A DNA stretch of 25,531 bases from Flavobacteriaceae bacterium (GTDB lineage: Bacteria > Bacteroidota > Bacteroidia > Flavobacteriales > Flavobacteriaceae). The stretch lies in NCBI GenBank assembly GCA_002713705.1, contig PAUJ01000019.1:15516-41046 (forward strand), written 5' to 3'. Positions 22,133 to 25,531 of the stretch are shown piece after piece (within the stretch, counting starts at the first letter, position 1; every line of letters starts with the position of its first letter). The position numbers and the translations under genes were made by a program. The notes below the pieces were generated by a model. That model was not told where the DNA came from, did no database searches, and was given only the letters and a program-made list of their open reading frames with translations.

Positions 22133-23444
22133 TTTTCCAATTCAATCGGTCCATCTGATTATAGGGCCAAGGAGCACCGTTATTTTCAATATTGCTCATT
22201 GCTATATTAAGTTCATTAGGTGCTGCAGATTGCTCCATAACTAGATATTGACGCATATCCATTATAATGGATAAGGGGTCAATGCTTACAGGGCAAGATT
22301 CAACACAAGCATTGCAAGTAGTACAAGCCCAAAGTTCTTCTTTGGTAATATAATCTCCTAATAATTGTTTATTATCTGGAATAAATACTCCGTTGGTATC
22401 AATGCTTTTTCCTACTTCTTCAAGACGATCTCTTGTATCCATCATGATTTTTCGAGGAGATAATTTTTTACCTGTTTGATTTGCTGGACAATTACTCGTG
22501 CAACGACCGCATTCTGTACAAGTATAAGCATTTAATAATTGTGTTCTACTTAAATCTAATACATCACTAGCTCCAAATTTTGCAGGATCACTAATCCCCT
22601 CCGCTGGCGCAGCAAATGGATCGACAGTTGGATCCATCATTAACTTTACCTCCTTTGTTACAGACGCTAAATTTTTAAATTTACCTTTAGGTGATACACT
22701 GCCGTAATAAACATTTGGAAATGCTAATAAAATATGTAGGTGTTTTGAAAAGTATAAATAGTTTAAAAAGATGAATATTCCAGTAATATGCAACCACCAA
22801 GCAGAACGTTCTAAAATGATTAAGCTGCTTTGTGAAAGATTTTCGAAAAGAGGTAACAAGAAACTACTAATTGGAAAACTTCCTGCTTTTATATACTGTT
22901 CAGCTCCTAATATTTGAAGTTGTTTATCGGTAGCATTCATTATTAAAAACAATGACATTAAAACCATTTCAAAATACAAAATAATATTAGCGTCATTCTT
23001 TGGCCAACCTTTCATTTCTGGAGATAAAAAACGTTTTATCCTTTTTATATTTCTACGAATCCAAAAAATAATAACACTAACTAAAACTAAAAAAGCTAAC
23101 AGTTCAAAAGAAGCGATTAAAATATTATAAAGGGTACCAATACTAGAAAAAATACGGTGGGTACCAAAGAGACCATCAATAATTATCTCTAACACTTCAA
23201 TATTAATGATTACAAAACCAACATATACAACAACATGAAGTATACCAGCTATTGGCCTAACAACCATTTTAGACTGTCCTAATGCAATTCGAAATACGTT
23301 AGTCCACCGTTCTTTTTTATGATCTAAATCATTACCCTTATATCCCAATTTAATATTACGAATTATTTTTTTACTATTCTTTATAAAAAAACCCGAACCA
23401 ACAAGAAGAAGAATTAAAAACAGAATATTGGGTATGTATTGCAT
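22125..23444 (-). CDS. Membrane cytochrome b-like / 4Fe-4S protein (HdrE+HdrC-like or DsrM-like)
   Basis: A 439-residue fusion. Residues 1-245 contain about six hydrophobic helices with His at H70, H96, H219, H235 and H237, consistent with a NarI/HdrE-type haem b domain that exchanges electrons with menaquinone. Residues 300-390 hold two classic [4Fe-4S] motifs: C309-x2-C-x2-C-x3-C319-P and C374-x2-C-x2-C-x3-C384-P. This is the HdrC/GlpC arrangement. With the CCG protein encoded downstream it would form a quinone-linked oxidoreductase facing the cytoplasm. The ATG at 23444 lies 3 bases after the MlaD gene, and the gene overlaps the HAD gene. The donor or acceptor is not known. Confidence 0.9.
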   Translation of the reverse strand: MQYIPNILFLILLLVGSGFFIKNSKKIIRNIKLGYKGNDLDHKKERWTNVFRIALGQSKMVVRPIAGILHVVVYVGFVIINIEVLEIIIDGLFGTHRIFSSIGTLYNILIASFELLAFLVLVSVIIFWIRRNIKRIKRFLSPEMKGWPKNDANIILYFEMVLMSLFLIMNATDKQLQILGAEQYIKAGSFPISSFLLPLFENLSQSSLIILERSAWWLHITGIFIFLNYLYFSKHLHILLAFPNVYYGSVSPKGKFKNLASVTKEVKLMMDPTVDPFAAPAEGISDPAKFGASDVLDLSRTQLLNAYTCTECGRCTSNCPANQTGKKLSPRKIMMDTRDRLEEVGKSIDTNGVFIPDNKQLLGDYITKEELWACTTCNACVESCPVSIDPLSIIMDMRQYLVMEQSAAPNELNIAMSNIENNGAPWPYNQMDRLNWKNE

Positions 23445-23447
23445 TAA

Positions 23448-24398
23448 TTAATTTTTTTCGGTTTCTGTAGCTTTATATTCTTTTGATTTCTTTCCAAAAA
23501 CAGATATATGAAGATAACGTTTTGGATTTTCTTTTAAGTCTCTTAATAATTCTTCCAATTCTTTAGAAGCAGCATCTAAGTTATCGTAAAGTTTTTCATC
23601 ATTTACAAGTTTGCCAATGCTACCTTCACCCTGTTCAATTTTTTTCATTACTGCATCAAAACTTTTTAATGTAGATTCCAAATTTGTAGCCATCGCTTTT
23701 ATATCTACTTGTGCTAACGAATCTGAAAAACTTGCTAAGTTGTTTGTAGTAATTTTAAGGTAAGAAAAGGTACTGTCTATTTTTGATTTGTTTTCAATTA
23801 ATAATGAATTTAATTCTGAAGAAACTCCTTCAAAAGATTTCATTGTTTTATTTAAACTTCCAATGGCATCTTTTAAATTGTTTTTAGTGTCATTATTTAA
23901 AACTGAGTTAAAATTGTAAAGTAAGGTGTCAAGACCAGAAAGCGTTTTATAAATCTTATCTTCTAATGGTTTTATACCGTTAGATAATGACTCTAGCATT
24001 CCTTTTTCTATTTCACCTTTTAGGGTATCTCCACTTTTAGCAATGTTATTTTTATCTATAGTTGGTATGATAGCCAATGCATTACCACCTATTACACTGG
24101 TGCTATAAATGCGAACAATACTATTTTTTGAAAAATCAAAATCCTTGTTTAAGTTAAAAGTTACTAATAAGCTACCTTTTTCATTTTCAAAATCAATATT
24201 TTTAACTTGCCCTATTGCATATCCATTTATGGTTACAGGAGCGGAAACAGCAAGTCCTGCAACATTATTATAGGAAACAAAAAATATTCTTTCTTTAGAA
24301 AAAAGATCAGATCCTTTAAGAAAACTATAACCATAAATTAATAATAATATAGCGAAAATGGCAAGTAATCCTGTTTTAACTTCTCTTGGTACTTTCAA
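23448..24398 (-). CDS. MlaD/MCE-domain protein (lipid transport)
   Basis: A 316-residue protein with one N-terminal membrane anchor (TGLLAIFAILLLIYGYSFLKG), an MCE domain (about 38-120, with NNVAGLAVSAPVTINGYAIG), and a long helical, coiled-coil tail rich in Ser, Lys and Asn. MCE proteins form periplasmic rings that carry phospholipids between the membranes; MlaD works with the MlaE-MlaF transporter, which is not in this window. The start is TTG at 24398: an in-frame TAA lies two codons upstream and no ATG is available, and MKVPREVKTGLLAI is the usual family N-terminus. Confidence 0.9.
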   Translation of the reverse strand: MKVPREVKTGLLAIFAILLLIYGYSFLKGSDLFSKERIFFVSYNNVAGLAVSAPVTINGYAIGQVKNIDFENEKGSLLVTFNLNKDFDFSKNSIVRIYSTSVIGGNALAIIPTIDKNNIAKSGDTLKGEIEKGMLESLSNGIKPLEDKIYKTLSGLDTLLYNFNSVLNNDTKNNLKDAIGSLNKTMKSFEGVSSELNSLLIENKSKIDSTFSYLKITTNNLASFSDSLAQVDIKAMATNLESTLKSFDAVMKKIEQGEGSIGKLVNDEKLYDNLDAASKELEELLRDLKENPKRYLHISVFGKKSKEYKATETEKN

Positions 24399-24422
24399 TG
24401 ATTAGGTGTTTTTGATTATTAA

Positions 24423-24430
24423 CAAATTTA
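24423..24430 (-). promoter_or_regulatory. Possible internal -7 box before the MlaD gene
   Basis: The minus strand reads TAAATTTG, an exact TAnnTTTG match, in the 54-base gap between the amidase and MlaD genes, 24 bases before the TTG start. There is no good -33 TTG, so an internal promoter is only possible. Confidence 0.3.
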
Positions 24431-24452
24431 TAAATAAATTGATGAAATTGGA

Positions 24453-25531
24453 TTATTTGTCTACAGAATTTAAAACATCGGTAAGTTTTAATTTTTTTTC
24501 TTCTTTGAAGACTACGATATAACAAGAACCATGTCCTTTTTCTTTGGCAAATTTTTTCATTAATTGTATTTTATTATAATCTGACGTTGCTCCATAATAA
24601 TATTTATACAACTTGCCTTCTTTTTTTCTTGAAACATCTTTCAATCCTTTAAAGTTATAGGGTTCTAAACTTAATTTTGTGCTCGATGCTGCAAGTTGTA
24701 CTTTAAAAGTATAGCCATTAAAAATAGAGTCTTCATTAATTTCTTCTTGTTTAATAAATAAATTTTGTGATTTTTCAGGAACAGGTGATAAACTCTTTTT
24801 ATAAGTTATTATTCCTTTAGCAATTTCATTCGCCATTTCTTTTTGGCCTTTCAAAGAATTAAGATAAGCTCCTTCTTTTTTGTTAGTTAAGAAACCTGTC
24901 TCAACTAAAATACTAGGCATATAGCTTTTATAAAGAACCATAAAACCAGCTTGTTTAACACTTCGGTCTTTTCTCTTCAAATTATTAGTGAAATTATTTT
25001 GTATTATAGATGCCAGTAATATACTTTGATCTAAATATTCTTCCTGCATTAAAGTCATTCCTATTAATGATTCAGGAGAGTTTGGGTCAAAACCTTCATA
25101 GTTTTCTTGATAATCGTCTTCTAAAAATATCACTTCATTTTCTCGTTTTGCAACTTCAAAATTAGCTTGAGATCGATGTAAACCTAAAACAAATGTGCCT
25201 GCTCCATATGCATTATTTGTAAAGGCGTCACAATGAATCGAAACAAATAAATCTGCATCTGCTTTGTTTGCAATGGGTGCCCTTTCGTGTAGTTTAATAA
25301 AAACATCTGTTTTACGAGTATAAATAACTTTAAAATTATCTTGCTTTTCTAAAATTTTTCCAACTTCAAGCACAATGCTTAAAGCAATATCTTTCTCTTT
25401 ATAACCATTTCCCAAATTACCAGGATCGTGTCCTCCGTGACCTGCATCTAAAACTACAATGAATGGCTTCTCTAAATTAGTTGTAATATTATTAAACGAA
25501 TATGAAGTAAGAATGACTGCGAATAGTATAT
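24453..25531 (-). CDS. N-acetylmuramoyl-L-alanine amidase (Amidase_3) with SPOR-like C-terminus, 5' end missing
   Basis: The frame is open from the window edge, through the end of a signal peptide (ILFAVILTSYSFNN), to the TAA at 24453; a TTG at 25415 is inside the domain and is not the start. The zinc amidase core is visible: V-L-D-A-G-H-G-G-H-D-P-G (25419-25454), the Glu in GYKEKDIALS, SIHCDAF, and the catalytic Glu in VETGFLTNKKEG. The last 80 or so residues (FKVQLAASSTKLSL, then YKYYYGATSDYNKIQLMKKF) resemble a SPOR-type peptidoglycan-binding domain. The enzyme cleaves the bond between N-acetylmuramic acid and L-alanine in peptidoglycan, in the periplasm. It is the first visible gene of the long minus-strand series. 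Confidence 0.92.
   Translation of the reverse strand, partial: ILFAVILTSYSFNNITTNLEKPFIVVLDAGHGGHDPGNLGNGYKEKDIALSIVLEVGKILEKQDNFKVIYTRKTDVFIKLHERAPIANKADADLFVSIHCDAFTNNAYGAGTFVLGLHRSQANFEVAKRENEVIFLEDDYQENYEGFDPNSPESLIGMTLMQEEYLDQSILLASIIQNNFTNNLKRKDRSVKQAGFMVLYKSYMPSILVETGFLTNKKEGAYLNSLKGQKEMANEIAKGIITYKKSLSPVPEKSQNLFIKQEEINEDSIFNGYTFKVQLAASSTKLSLEPYNFKGLKDVSRKKEGKLYKYYYGATSDYNKIQLMKKFAKEKGHGSCYIVVFKEEKKLKLTDVLNSVDK

Overview
The window looks like ordinary chromosome of a marine or environmental member of the Bacteroidetes, most likely family Flavobacteriaceae. The signs are strongly AT-rich DNA, Bacteroidetes-type promoters (TTG-N20-21-TAnnTTTG), signal peptides ending in ..AQ or ..SQ, a bacillithiol gene (bshA), a fused ResB-CcsA cytochrome c maturation protein, and gene neighbourhoods typical of that family (DUF2520 / KdsC-like / UbiA / Maf; amidase / MlaD / Fe-S oxidoreductase / NagZ-like GH3 / BshA). 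I see no phage, transposon, CRISPR, tRNA or rRNA.

Layout, left to right. 1-1032: the 3' end of a conserved hypothetical gene and an ArsC-family reductase, convergent with a small membrane-protein gene. 1131-2638: fumC with its own promoter and terminator. 2728-5016: a two-gene surface-fibre unit, in which a membrane-tethered regulator (7TMR-DISM sensor fused to a LuxR-type helix-turn-helix) is followed by a secreted curlin-repeat protein with 21 tandem 11-residue units. 5012-8170 (minus): a 1052-residue ResB-CcsA fusion for cytochrome c haem ligation. 8171-8552: a 382-base divergent regulatory gap. 8553-11394 (plus): DUF2520 Rossmann protein, KdsC-like HAD phosphatase, UbiA prenyltransferase with an altered first Asp motif, and Maf. 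11482-15791 (plus): secreted PIG-L deacetylase, a 36-residue membrane micro-protein and a sodium:solute symporter, tightly packed.

15842-25531 (minus) is one long head-to-tail gene series, read from right to left: N-acetylmuramoyl-L-alanine amidase (cut by the window edge), MlaD/MCE lipid-transport protein, membrane cytochrome b / Fe-S protein, small HAD protein, DUF2147 secreted protein, HdrB-like CCG-domain protein, an uncharacterised 161-residue protein, a NagZ-like GH3 fused to a beta-lactamase-family domain, and BshA. Several of these genes overlap or are 3 bases apart, which suggests co-transcription and links peptidoglycan and envelope turnover, a quinone-linked Fe-S redox module and bacillithiol synthesis.

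The most interesting points are the membrane-bound LuxR-type regulator next to a curlin gene (a possible counterpart of CsgD-CsgA), the 33-residue superperiod in that curlin, the unannotated micro-protein translated just ahead of the symporter, the UbiA enzyme with Asn at two normally acidic metal-ligand positions, and the HdrDE-like redox pair inside an envelope operon.
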